Shown piece by piece: positions 25,730 to 33,037 of a DNA stretch of 64,000 nt. Source of the DNA: Saxibacter everestensis (lineage in GTDB: Bacteria; Actinomycetota; Actinomycetes; Actinomycetales; Brevibacteriaceae); assembly GCF_025787225.1 (NCBI RefSeq), contig NZ_CP090958.1:124001-188000 (forward strand), given 5' to 3'. Numbering within the stretch: position 1 is the first letter of the stretch; each line of letters opens with the position of its first letter. Position numbers and translations under genes: made by a program. The notes beneath the pieces are model-generated. The model searched no databases. It was not told the origin of the DNA and worked only from the letters and a program-made list of their open reading frames with translations.

Positions 25730-26325
25730 GGGGTCATCCCTTCAGCTAGTTGGATTCGTGCGCGCGCGATCCGGCCGCGTACGGTCGACTGCTCGATCGA
25801 CAAAATATGAGCTATCTCAGCGTAGGACCTGCCATGGACCTCGCGCAGTAGCCAGCACGCCCTTTGTTCCGGAGGGATCTTCTTCAAGAGCCTGGCCAGA
25901 TCAGTCATTTGTGCCGTGATCTCCGCCTCGTGCGCCGGGTCCGAAGAACCCGCGGACCGAGTCGGGAGGTCTGAATTGGCAGCCTCCACCAGGTCGCTTG
26001 GATCGGTGGCGTCGGACGGGCGGGTGGATCGCTGCCGCAGCAGGTCAAAGCATCGGTTGGTGGCGACCTGGTAGACCCAGCCGCTGAATGCTCCCGGGCT
26101 AGCCAGGGTTGGGAGTTTCCGCCAGGCCGCGATGAGCGTGTCCTGCACGACATCCTCCGCTTCCTCGCGGTTCGCCAGCATCCGGTAGCCAAGCCGGAAA
26201 ATTCGGCCCTGGTAGGCGTCGACGAGCCGCTCGAAGGCGTCAAGATCGCCGTCCTGGGCACGCGCGACAAGCGCGTCCTCTTCGAGCCCGAGCGGTGTGG
26301 CAGTCTCGTCGGCTGTCCCGGTCAC
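25720..26325 (-). CDS. ECF-family RNA polymerase sigma factor
   Basis: A 201-residue extracytoplasmic-function sigma factor. Region 2 lies at about residues 30-95 (FRLGYRMLANREEAEDVVQDTL, with RQRSTR after it). Region 4 lies at about 148-193, with a helix-turn-helix around SYAEIAHILSIEQSTVRGRI. Between them is a polar linker. The start is GTG at 26325 behind a near-perfect AAGGAGG (26333-26339). It overlaps the putative zinc-finger anti-sigma gene. The target promoters are unknown. Its own upstream region does not show the GGAAC-type -35 element of the best-known ECF sigmas, so autoregulation cannot be claimed. Proximity to the surface-polymer cluster makes envelope genes plausible targets. 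Confidence 0.92.
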   Translation of the reverse strand: MTGTADETATPLGLEEDALVARAQDGDLDAFERLVDAYQGRIFRLGYRMLANREEAEDVVQDTLIAAWRKLPTLASPGAFSGWVYQVATNRCFDLLRQRSTRPSDATDPSDLVEAANSDLPTRSAGSSDPAHEAEITAQMTDLARLLKKIPPEQRACWLLREVHGRSYAEIAHILSIEQSTVRGRIARARIQLAEGMTPWR

Positions 26326-26378
26326 GCCGCCTCCTTACCGGATACACAAACTGCAGGGTCCTGTATAAGCGTCGCATA

Positions 26379-26384
26379 TAGACT
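26379..26384 (+). promoter_or_regulatory. -10 box for a leaderless DUF3151 transcript
   Basis: TAGACT ends 6 bp before the ATG of the DUF3151 gene, and there is no ribosome binding site between. This arrangement (TANNNT, about 6-7 bp, then the start codon at the transcript's first base) is the leaderless type common in actinobacteria. Confidence 0.5.
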
Positions 26385-26390
26385 GGCCGC

Positions 26391-26849
26391 ATGAGTCAAC
26401 AGCCAGTAAATAATCCGAGCATGCTCGGTAACCTCGATGCTTCGTCGCTTGGCCCGCAGCCTACCTACCTTCCGGACGATCACCCGGATGTCGAGGTTGC
26501 CGTACGGCTGAACGCCGGCGAAGAGGCGCTCGATATTGCGGCGTCGCTACCGGCATCCTGCCTGGCCTGGGCGGTTCTCGCGGACGAAGCCTACGCTGAG
26601 GGCCGGCTCGTCGATTCCTACGCCTACGCCCGGGTTGGTTACCATCGCGGCCTGGACGCGTTGCGCAAGGCGGGATGGCGCGGCATCGGCCCCGTCCCAT
26701 GGAGCCACGAAATCAATCGTGGGTTCCTGCGAGCATTGTTCGCTCTCGGCCGGGCCGCAGCCGGAATAGGCGAGCAGGATGAAGCCGTGCGAGTGGAGAA
26801 GTTCCTGCGTGATTCCGATCCGGAGGCAATCACGGCACTCAGCGGCTGA
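26391..26849 (+). CDS. DUF3151 protein
   Basis: A 152-residue protein of the DUF3151 family, which is confined to actinobacteria and has no established function. Its composition is mainly helical, with tetratricopeptide-like pattern: LPASCLAWAVLADEAYAEGR, SYAYARVGYHRGLDALRKAGWRG, and a second helix pair around GFLRALFALGRAA. The conserved GPVPWSHE..RGFLR stretch marks the family. The ATG at 26391 appears leaderless, with TAGACT 6 bp upstream. The gene precedes purA on the same strand, 164 bp away, a neighbourhood also known from mycobacteria. The sigma operon is divergent, with start codons 65 bp apart, so both promoters share this small space. Confidence 0.88.
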   Translation: MSQQPVNNPSMLGNLDASSLGPQPTYLPDDHPDVEVAVRLNAGEEALDIAASLPASCLAWAVLADEAYAEGRLVDSYAYARVGYHRGLDALRKAGWRGIGPVPWSHEINRGFLRALFALGRAAAGIGEQDEAVRVEKFLRDSDPEAITALSG

Positions 26850-26881
26850 GCCGGGTTCGGGGCTTAGCCAGCAGAGTTCGG

Positions 26882-26887
26882 TAGACT
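26882..26887 (+). promoter_or_regulatory. Possible -10 box of purA
   Basis: TAGACT 33 bp after the DUF3151 stop and about 127 bp before the purA ATG. It would place the transcript start just ahead of the stem-loop at 26899-26940, making that structure part of a purA leader. No good -35 is seen. Confidence 0.3.
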
Positions 26888-26898
26888 AGCTAGGCAAG

Positions 26899-26940
26899 AG
26901 CCCCTGCTGACCAGTAACTTGAACTGACCGGCCAGGGGCT
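26899..26940 (+). terminator. Stem-loop between DUF3151 gene and purA
   Basis: AGCCCCTG (26899-26906) pairs with CAGGGGCT (26933-26940), with a further CAGT/ACTG pairing possible in the loop, followed by GTGTTGTG. It may end the DUF3151 transcript or form a structured leader of purA. It does not match a known purine riboswitch by eye. Confidence 0.45.
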
Positions 26941-27013
26941 GTGTTGTGAAGTCCGAACGGAAGCCAGGCGGATATCCCTGCGCGCGGACTCAACAAAGAT
27001 GAGGTGAACTTCG

Positions 27014-28300
27014 ATGCCAGCGATCGTGCTCGTCGGTGCTCAGTGGGGCGACGAAGGCAAGGGCAAAGCCACGGACCTTCTTGGCAGCCAGGTCGATTAC
27101 GTGGTCAAGCCCAACGGCGGAAACAACGCCGGGCACACAGTGGTCGTCGGCGGTGACAAGTACGAACTCAAACTGCTCCCGGCCGGCATCCTCAGCCCCA
27201 ATAGTGTTCCAATCATCGGTAACGGCGTGGTCGTCAACCTCGAGGCCTTGTTCGAGGAAATTGATGGACTGCAGGCTCGCGGTGCTGACACGTCCCGGCT
27301 GTTGGTTTCGGCCAATGCTCATCTGGTTGCTCCGTACCATCAGGTGCTGGACAAGGTTACCGAACGCTTTCTTGGCAAACGCGCCATCGGCACGACCGGC
27401 CGCGGCATCGGGCCGTCCTACGCCGACAAGGTTGCCAGGCTCGGCATTCGGGTGCAGGACATCTTCGACGAATCGATCCTTCGGCAGAAGGTCGAGGGTG
27501 CCCTGCGGCAGAAGAACGAGCTGCTGCTCAAGGTCTACAACCGGCGCGGTATCGAGGTCGACGAGATCGTCGACTACTTCTTGGCGTTCGCCGAGCGGCT
27601 TCGTCCGATGGTCGTTGACAGCGCCCTCGTGCTGAACAACGCCCTGGACGAGGGCAAGCTCGTGCTGATGGAGGGCGGGCAGGCCACCATGCTCGACGTC
27701 GACCACGGGACCTACCCGTTCGTGACGTCATCGAACCCATCGGCCGGTGGCTCATGCGTAGGATCCGGTGTCGGCCCGACCCGGATCGACCGGGTGCTCG
27801 GAATAGTCAAGGCGTACACCACCCGGGTTGGCGCCGGCCCGTTCCCCACCGAGCTGTTCGACGAATGGGGCGTCTACCTGCAGACCACGGGAGGCGAAGT
27901 TGGCGTCAACACCGGCCGGGTACGCCGCTGTGGTTGGTACGACGCTGTCCTGGCGCGTTATGCCTCCCGGGTCAACGGCTTTACTGACTACTTTCTGACC
28001 AAGCTCGACGTCCTGACCAGCATTGAAAAAATCCCGGTGTGTGTTGCCTACGACGTCGACGGCGTCCGGCACGACGAAATGCCGATGTCGCAGTCGGACT
28101 TCCACCATGCCACCCCGATCTACGAAGAGTTCGACGGCTGGACGGAAGACATTACCGCCGCCCGGACGTTCGAGGACCTGCCGATCAACGCGCAAAACTA
28201 CGTGCTGGCCCTGGAAAAGATGTCCGGAACGCGGATCTCCGCCATCGGTGTCGGCCCCGATCGGGAACAAACAATCGTCCGTAACGACCTGATCAACTAG
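27014..28300 (+). CDS. purA: Adenylosuccinate synthetase
   Basis: A 428-residue GTP-dependent enzyme joining IMP and aspartate to adenylosuccinate, the first committed step to AMP. The N-terminal [16 protein letters not shown] is the phosphate-binding loop; [20 protein letters not shown] near residue 128 with the catalytic region, and the C-terminal [13 protein letters not shown] are diagnostic. Length matches the family. The ATG at 27014 follows GATGAGGTGAA. It stands alone, with a 164-bp leader holding a stem-loop upstream and five 14-bp tandem repeats starting two bases after its stop. No anomaly in the active site was noticed. Confidence 0.97.
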   Translation: MPAIVLVGAQWGDEGKGKATDLLGSQVDYVVKPNGGNNAGHTVVVGGDKYELKLLPAGILSPNSVPIIGNGVVVNLEALFEEIDGLQARGADTSRLLVSANAHLVAPYHQVLDKVTERFLGKRAIGTTGRGIGPSYADKVARLGIRVQDIFDESILRQKVEGALRQKNELLLKVYNRRGIEVDEIVDYFLAFAERLRPMVVDSALVLNNALDEGKLVLMEGGQATMLDVDHGTYPFVTSSNPSAGGSCVGSGVGPTRIDRVLGIVKAYTTRVGAGPFPTELFDEWGVYLQTTGGEVGVNTGRVRRCGWYDAVLARYASRVNGFTDYFLTKLDVLTSIEKIPVCVAYDVDGVRHDEMPMSQSDFHHATPIYEEFDGWTEDITAARTFEDLPINAQNYVLALEKMSGTRISAIGVGPDREQTIVRNDLIN

Positions 28301-28302
28301 TC

Positions 28303-28372
28303 TGACTCCGGCGCGCTGACTCCGGCGCGCTGACTCCGGCGCGCTGACTCCGGCGCGCTGACTCCGGCGCGC
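28303..28372. repeat. Five perfect 14-bp tandem repeats after purA
   Basis: TGACTCCGGCGCGC is repeated five times without change from 28303 to 28372, beginning two bases after the purA stop. Each unit contains a TGA, and GGCGCGC is partly self-complementary. Perfect identity suggests recent expansion by slippage. No gene uses the region. Confidence 0.9.
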
Positions 28373-28481
28373 TGCCCGGTCTCGTGCCACGCTCGGGGGC
28401 ATGGTCTCCGTTGACCACGGTGACCAGTCGTACTCGGCTAATCCGGTGTGACTGCCTGCTCTTCTGTGCCACGCTTGCAAT

Positions 28482-28904
28482 ATGCCACTGCAGATCTCCC
28501 GTTCGCTGTCGATCCCGGACTCGGAGCTCGGCTGGAGATTTTCTCGATCCTCGGGACCGGGAGGCCAGCATGTCAATACCTCGGACAGCCGGGTCGAACT
28601 GTTCTGGAACATCCCAGCGTCGGCTGCGCTTAGCGATGCCCAGCGAACTCGGCTGATGGACCGACTGGCCGCTCGGCTGGTCGACGGCGCCATTACGGTC
28701 AGCGCTGCAGAACGACGCTCCCAGCTTCGAAACCGAGAAATTGCCAGCGAGAAGCTCGCCGACATCGTGCGAGCGGCGCTGGCTCCCGAGCCAGCGAAAC
28801 GCCGTCCAAGCAAGCCCACCCGTGGATCCCGGGAACGTCGACTGGCCGCCAAGAAACAGCGCTCCGCGGTTAAGCAGCAGCGCCAGCGACCACCCGGCGA
28901 TTAG
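28482..28904 (+). CDS. arfB: Peptidyl-tRNA hydrolase for ribosome rescue
   Basis: A 140-residue ArfB (YaeJ) protein that enters stalled ribosomes and hydrolyses the peptidyl-tRNA. The catalytic GGQ lies in SSGPGGQHVNTSDSRVEL near residues 23-40, the release-factor signature. The C-terminal tail from about residue 105 is rich in Lys, Arg and Gln (KRRPSKPTRGSRERRLAAKK), as needed to thread into the empty mRNA channel. The ATG at 28482 gives the usual length. The gene is single, between the purA repeats and a MerR-type regulator. No frameshift or missing residue is seen. Confidence 0.93.
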   Translation: MPLQISRSLSIPDSELGWRFSRSSGPGGQHVNTSDSRVELFWNIPASAALSDAQRTRLMDRLAARLVDGAITVSAAERRSQLRNREIASEKLADIVRAALAPEPAKRRPSKPTRGSRERRLAAKKQRSAVKQQRQRPPGD

Positions 28905-29074
28905 TGCAGCTGAGCTCTTGGTCGCCGGACCCGACTGCTCGAGTCGAGCCGCTGATCGCCAGAAAAGGGAACATTCCGGGCGTGATGCCGCAGACCGAAT
29001 CTGGCACTGATGTTGTCGCTGTTTCCAGCCCTCAACCCGCTGCGGTATCCGGAATTTCAGGTGCGCGCCGGGTA

Positions 29075-29105
29075 TTGACTTTGACGTAGCGTCAAGCGGA
29101 ATAGT
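29075..29105 (+). promoter_or_regulatory. MerR-type promoter with dyad in a 19-bp spacer
   Basis: TTGACT (29075-29080) and AATAGT (29100-29105) are 19 bp apart, longer than the normal 17. The spacer contains the perfect inverted repeat TTGACG-TAG-CGTCAA (29081-29095). This is the classic layout of promoters activated by MerR-family proteins through DNA distortion, and it lies 29-59 bp before the start of a TipA-like gene, implying autoregulation. Confidence 0.72.
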
Positions 29106-29133
29106 CGAAGAGTACCGACGGAAGGAAGAGCTC

Positions 29134-29883
29134 ATGGAGTGGGCGATGCACGACATCGTGCGAACGGCCGGCACCACGAGCCGGACCCTGCGGCACTACG
29201 ACAGCATCGGGCTGTTGAAGCCGTCCCGGGTCGGGCTCAATGGCTACCGCTTCTACGATCAGGCCGCACTCATCCGGTTGCAGCGCATCCTGCTGCTCCG
29301 TGAGCTCGGCTTGGGACTGCCCACCATCGCCGAGGTTATCGCCGGAGAACGTGACCCGGCGGCCGCACTGCATAAGCACCTGAGCCTGCTGAATCAGGAA
29401 CGGGAGCGGATCGATCGGCAGATTGCGTCGGTGACAACAACTATCAACAAGACGGAAAGGGGTGAGGACCTGATGGCCAGCGAGGCTTTCGACGGTTTTG
29501 ATCACACGCAGTACAAGGAGGAAGTTGAACAGCGTTGGGGCAAGGCCGCCTGCGCGGACGCCGATGGCTGGTGGCGCTCACTGAGTGACGATGAGCGGAG
29601 ACAGCATCAGCGGACGGCGGACGACTTGATTGCCGGCTTCGCCGACGCTTCTGCCCGGGGACTCGACGTAACGGGCGATGAGGTGCAGACCCTCGCGCAG
29701 CGCCAGTACGACTGGATCAAGGCCGGCTGGGGTGGGAAGCCGCCTTCGGCCGAGGCTTTCAAGAATCTCGGTCAGATGTACGTCGACGATCCACGCTTCG
29801 GCAAGACATACAGCAGGGATGGCCGAGAGTTCGCCGCCTTCGTGCGCGACGCGATGCAGGCGTACGCGGAGGCCAGGCTCTGA
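29134..29883 (+). CDS. MerR-family regulator with TipAS domain
   Basis: A 249-residue TipA-like regulator. Residues 1-70 are a MerR winged helix (TTSRTLRHYDSIGLLKPSR), followed by a long dimerisation helix to about 110. From about 125 the TipAS domain binds cyclic thiopeptides and other drugs in characterised members; here it contains QYKEEVEQRWG and WWRSLSDDER. Characterised TipA proteins capture drugs by a conserved cysteine; one cysteine (in KAACADAD) is present near the start of this domain. The ATG at 29134 follows GGAAGGAAG. Its promoter has the 19-bp spacer and dyad of MerR targets. An internal start before MASEAFDGF could give TipAS alone, as in Streptomyces; an AAAGGGGTGAGG sequence lies close before it. 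Confidence 0.9.
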   Translation: MEWAMHDIVRTAGTTSRTLRHYDSIGLLKPSRVGLNGYRFYDQAALIRLQRILLLRELGLGLPTIAEVIAGERDPAAALHKHLSLLNQERERIDRQIASVTTTINKTERGEDLMASEAFDGFDHTQYKEEVEQRWGKAACADADGWWRSLSDDERRQHQRTADDLIAGFADASARGLDVTGDEVQTLAQRQYDWIKAGWGGKPPSAEAFKNLGQMYVDDPRFGKTYSRDGREFAAFVRDAMQAYAEARL

Positions 29884-30009
29884 TCCCGGCGGACTTTTGC
29901 AGGTGCTAGCTCCCGGTGGCGGCCCAGATCTGCTCAGATAGTGAGATCCCGGTCATTACTGGCGAGTTGGCTCCTGCAAATGCCGCGGCAAGCCCGAGGG
30001 AGGCGGCTC

Positions 30010-30036
30010 GCCGACGGCGGTTTAACCGCCGTCGGC
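30010..30036. terminator. Perfect hairpin with a stop codon in its loop
   Basis: GCCGACGGCGG (30010-30020) and CCGCCGTCGGC (30026-30036) form a perfect 11-bp stem with loop TTTAA. The TAA stop of the kinase gene (minus strand, 30022-30024) lies in the loop, and the 30026-30036 arm encodes the final residues. It also lies 126 bp after the convergent TipA-like gene. It probably terminates both. Confidence 0.6.
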
Positions 30037-31170
30037 CACCGCTGCGGCGATGGACTCGGTCAGCCGGGCGTGCAGCCGTTCGTCGACGGTGACGCCGTCC
30101 TCGCGTAGTGCCAGGACTGCCGCCCCGACCACGCCGTCATGGGCTGTGCGCAACTGGGCCGGGGGAATTCCGATCTCGATGATTCCGGTCCGCACGGCCT
30201 GGCCGATATAACGATCCGGGTGCAGGATGCTGCCGGACAGCACCACCGGGCCATCGAGTCCTGCCGCAGCGTTCTCCGGGACGGCGTCGTCAATCTCCGC
30301 GGTACCTAGCGAATCCCGAACGGGCGTAACCGGCGGACTTGGCGAAGCCGGGACGGGCGCAACCGGCGTAACCGGCGCAGCTGCGTGGGCCGGGGCCGAC
30401 GTTGCGGGCTCCCAGGTCGCCTGCAGGGTTGTCAGTAGTTCGTGCACGGCACTGTCGATGATGCCGCGCGCCACCCGGTCGCCATCGGCCGCGGCTTGCA
30501 GCGCATGCGGGGCAAGCCTGGCAACCTCCACCGGACGCATTCGATAAACCGTGTCGATCAGCTCGTCGAGAACCGGAGCGCGGCCTGGTCGGCTGATCAA
30601 TGGCTTGCCGGTGACTTCCAGATCCTGCAGTACCAGGCTGGTCAGGCTGGTGGGGTCGGATCGGCCCTCGAGCGCCGCGACCGCCGCGCGCAAGGCCATT
30701 GCCCCGATCCAGAATCCGGACCCGGCGTCGCCGAGCAGCCAGCCCATTCCATCCACACACCTGGCGAGTTCACCTGACTTGACCCGGGCGGCGACCGAAC
30801 CGGTGCCAACGCTGAGCACGTATCCGTCAGCCTCCCACGCTCCCGAGGCGAAAGCTGCCACGCTGTCGGGTCTGATTCGCAGCGCACAATTGACCCCCAG
30901 TGACTTCAACGACGCGCTCAGGGCCGGCAGATCGAGCAGCGCAGGGGAGCCAGCCATTGCCAGAACCGCTGTGCTGATCTCCGTGCGATTAGCGGTTTCT
31001 GACATGGCCTGCCCGACTGCGGCGACGATGTTTCTCGCGGCCACATCGCCTCCGCGCGAGGTCGGGTTGGCACCTGGCGCGCTGCCGCGGCCGAGACAGC
31101 CACCGAGCCAGTCGACCACGACGACTCTGGTCGACGTTCCACCGACATCGATCGCAAGAACCGTGGTCAA
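30022..31170 (-). CDS. BadF/BadG-type N-acetylglucosamine kinase-like protein
   Basis: A 382-residue sugar-kinase-like ATPase of the BadF/BadG/BcrA/BcrD family, which includes N-acetylglucosamine kinases. The phosphate 1 motif LAIDVGGTSTRVVVVD is at residues 4-19; VLSVGTGSVAARV near 122 and GWLLGDAGSGFWIGAMAL near 145 are adenosine- and sugar-site motifs. Start: TTG at 31170, which has GGAGG at ideal spacing; an ATG at 31212 would add 14 basic residues. Around residues 255-295 an Ala/Pro/Val-rich low-complexity insert (APVTPVAPVPASPSPPV) interrupts the domain and is coded by short imperfect repeats. The neighbouring ngcEFG-type cluster suggests it phosphorylates imported GlcNAc. Confidence 0.82.
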   Translation of the reverse strand: MTTVLAIDVGGTSTRVVVVDWLGGCLGRGSAPGANPTSRGGDVAARNIVAAVGQAMSETANRTEISTAVLAMAGSPALLDLPALSASLKSLGVNCALRIRPDSVAAFASGAWEADGYVLSVGTGSVAARVKSGELARCVDGMGWLLGDAGSGFWIGAMALRAAVAALEGRSDPTSLTSLVLQDLEVTGKPLISRPGRAPVLDELIDTVYRMRPVEVARLAPHALQAAADGDRVARGIIDSAVHELLTTLQATWEPATSAPAHAAAPVTPVAPVPASPSPPVTPVRDSLGTAEIDDAVPENAAAGLDGPVVLSGSILHPDRYIGQAVRTGIIEIGIPPAQLRTAHDGVVGAAVLALREDGVTVDERLHARLTESIAAAVADGG

Positions 31171-31333
31171 CCTGGGCCTCCGTAGTGCTCGCCGGAATCT
31201 CGACGCTCTCATCCTAGGTCCGCGCCAATGAAGCCCGCGTTGCCCGATAGCCGGGAGGCCCTACCAAATGTCGGAAACCACAGCCGGACTGGCGCTACTT
31301 CCGAAGAGCTCAACATGTCACACAAAGAATCCG

Positions 31334-31368
31334 GTCGTTCGAGGACCAAAATGCATTTTTCGAACGAC
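31334..31368. promoter_or_regulatory. Inverted repeat upstream of methyltransferase gene
   Basis: GTCGTTCGA (31334-31342) and TCGAACGAC (31360-31368), perfect 9-bp arms about an AT-rich 17-bp centre, 63 bp before the methyltransferase start. It could be a regulator's binding site. No regulator gene is adjacent. Confidence 0.45.
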
Positions 31369-31430
31369 ATTGCTACCGCCGGCACGGTAACTTGAGATCT
31401 ACCTTGTTAACCCGAGAAAGGCACCCTCCA

Positions 31431-32030
31431 GTGAATACGTGGGCCCCCCGGGTTTTGCATTTCGCGCTTCCGATTCAATCCGGCGAACGTGTTGCGGTGT
31501 TCGGGAAAGTGTCGCCAGTTCTCCTCACCTCGTTGAAGGACGGGGAGGTCGACATCGTGACCGCGGAGTTTGACGACGACCCCGATGCCGCGGGACGGGT
31601 GGACCACGCCATAGTGCCCGGCATGCCTGAAGAATCGCCAGCCGAGCTCTGCCGGCGCCTTGCCCGTTGGGTCCGCCCAGGCGGTACAGTCCTGCTGGCG
31701 GCACACAACGCACGGCACTTCTCGAGGCGGGGCCGCGGAGGGTTGACGCGGACGCAGGGCGAGCAGGTACTCGCGGAACAAGGGTTTTCCGGCATCGAGG
31801 TCTATGGCATCCGAAACAAACTCAGGGTGCCGCGACATCTGGTTCCGCTGGATCACCCAGGGGCGCTCGGCTGGTACTTCACCTCTGCCTATCTGCCGAA
31901 CTCGATCCAGAGCGTCGTCATGATCCGGCTTCTTGCCCGACTCCGGCCATCATGGCTTGGCCCCATACTTTTCCCGGCACTAGCATTCGTAGCCCGACGC
32001 GGACCCGGGACCGAGGGAGAGTCATGCTGA
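31431..32030 (+). CDS. Methyltransferase-like protein
   Basis: A 199-residue protein resembling class I SAM-dependent methyltransferases, though shortened at the front. RLARWVRPGGTVLLAAHNARH near residues 77-97 corresponds to the usual post-motif II and III region. The N-terminal glycine motif is poorly preserved (GERVAVFGKVSPVLL near 14-28), so binding of SAM is not certain. A hydrophobic C-terminal part (LGPILFPALAFVARRG) may associate with membrane. The GTG at 31431 has AAAGG upstream; earlier codons lack support. The stop overlaps the next gene start by 7 bp, so the pair is coupled to the phosphotransferase. This gene pair has the look of a small-molecule modifying unit; the substrate is unknown. 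Confidence 0.6.
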   Translation: MNTWAPRVLHFALPIQSGERVAVFGKVSPVLLTSLKDGEVDIVTAEFDDDPDAAGRVDHAIVPGMPEESPAELCRRLARWVRPGGTVLLAAHNARHFSRRGRGGLTRTQGEQVLAEQGFSGIEVYGIRNKLRVPRHLVPLDHPGALGWYFTSAYLPNSIQSVVMIRLLARLRPSWLGPILFPALAFVARRGPGTEGESC

Positions 32031-33037
32031 GCCACCTGCTTCGTGAAGTAGCGACCAATGTGCCAGACCCGGGAGAGCAGGTGGCTCGGGTCCTCGAAGG
32101 AGCCGGGTCGGTCGTCCACCTCGGCACCATTTGGCCGGGCCGGGCGATCTACCTGCTCTTTGCCCCCGGGCAACGGGTTCCGACCGTTGTGCTTAAGGTC
32201 GACGACCTTGAACGACACAAGGTACGACTGCGGGCAGAATTTGCGAACCTGACAACTGTGAGCAGTAAAGAGTCCCTGCACGGTACGGTTCCGGCCCCGC
32301 TTGCGCTCGCCCAGGTTGGCGACAAACTAGTACTGGCGCAGACCGGCATCGGGGGCATCCCGCTGAACGCCGTCCTTCGTCGTCGACTGCTACAGAGCGC
32401 GCGAGGCACCGAGCGCGACCATAGCCTCATAGTGAACTGGCTGCGACGGTTTCACGCCGTATCGACCCCGACGGCACCCAACCTCCTGAACCCAGATGTG
32501 ATTCATGAACGGCTTGTCCGGACGTTGCCCGACGGACCAGAGCAGTGGACCGGGCTCTTGTCCCGCGTCGAGGGCGCGGGCCACGATTTTGCCGGAACTC
32601 CTATTCCCCAGGTGTGGTGCCACGGCGACCTCGGCCCCAGCAATTGTCTGAGCAGAGGCCAGAATATTGGTGTTATCGACTGGGAAGGTGGGCCGGCGCT
32701 CGGCAACCCGCTGGGTGACCTGACCCTCTTCCTCAACTATTACGCACGCGCAATGCCGGTGGCCGGCCGAAAACTGCTACTCCACGAAGAGGCATTTGAA
32801 CGGGCTTTCCTCGGTGAAGGTTGGCTCGCTCGAGTAACCCGGTCCACGTTCAGGAAAGAGATGGCCGTCCATGGCCTTCCCGTCGAGGCACTGCCCTACC
32901 TCCTCCTGGCGACCCTGGCCGATATGGCAGGCGGTACCGCTGGCACCGCCCATTCGAACCGGCCCAACTTTCGACTTGCCTACCAGGACCGGCTGGGAAG
33001 GTACGCCCGGTATCTGATGGATAACCGGCTGCTCTGA
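32024..33037 (+). CDS. Aminoglycoside phosphotransferase-family kinase
   Basis: A 337-residue protein with the choline/aminoglycoside kinase fold. The catalytic loop WCHGDLGPSN lies near residue 202 and the metal motif GVIDWEGG near 221. An N-lobe lysine lies in VVLKVDD near 57. Members phosphorylate choline, sugars or antibiotics; specificity here is unknown. The ATG at 32024 is chosen because it is the first start giving a normal kinase N-lobe and it overlaps the preceding gene by 7 bp; the frame extends far upstream but only antiparallel to the methyltransferase frame. A long repeat-rich intergenic region follows. No resistance function can be inferred from sequence alone. Confidence 0.8.
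   Translation: MLSHLLREVATNVPDPGEQVARVLEGAGSVVHLGTIWPGRAIYLLFAPGQRVPTVVLKVDDLERHKVRLRAEFANLTTVSSKESLHGTVPAPLALAQVGDKLVLAQTGIGGIPLNAVLRRRLLQSARGTERDHSLIVNWLRRFHAVSTPTAPNLLNPDVIHERLVRTLPDGPEQWTGLLSRVEGAGHDFAGTPIPQVWCHGDLGPSNCLSRGQNIGVIDWEGGPALGNPLGDLTLFLNYYARAMPVAGRKLLLHEEAFERAFLGEGWLARVTRSTFRKEMAVHGLPVEALPYLLLATLADMAGGTAGTAHSNRPNFRLAYQDRLGRYARYLMDNRLL

Noticed and set aside
26899-26940. Purine riboswitch before purA
   Set aside because: No conserved three-way junction or loop-loop sequences; a simple stem-loop fits.
28303-28372. Possible CRISPR array from regular repeats (also at 33152, 60814, 23768)
   Set aside because: Units are contiguous with no unique spacers and are only 14-20 bp; there are no cas genes. 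These are tandem repeats.
31667-32023. N-terminal extension of the APH-like kinase
   Set aside because: The extra 119 codons run out of frame over the methyltransferase gene; the ATG at 32024 with 7-bp overlap gives a normal kinase length.
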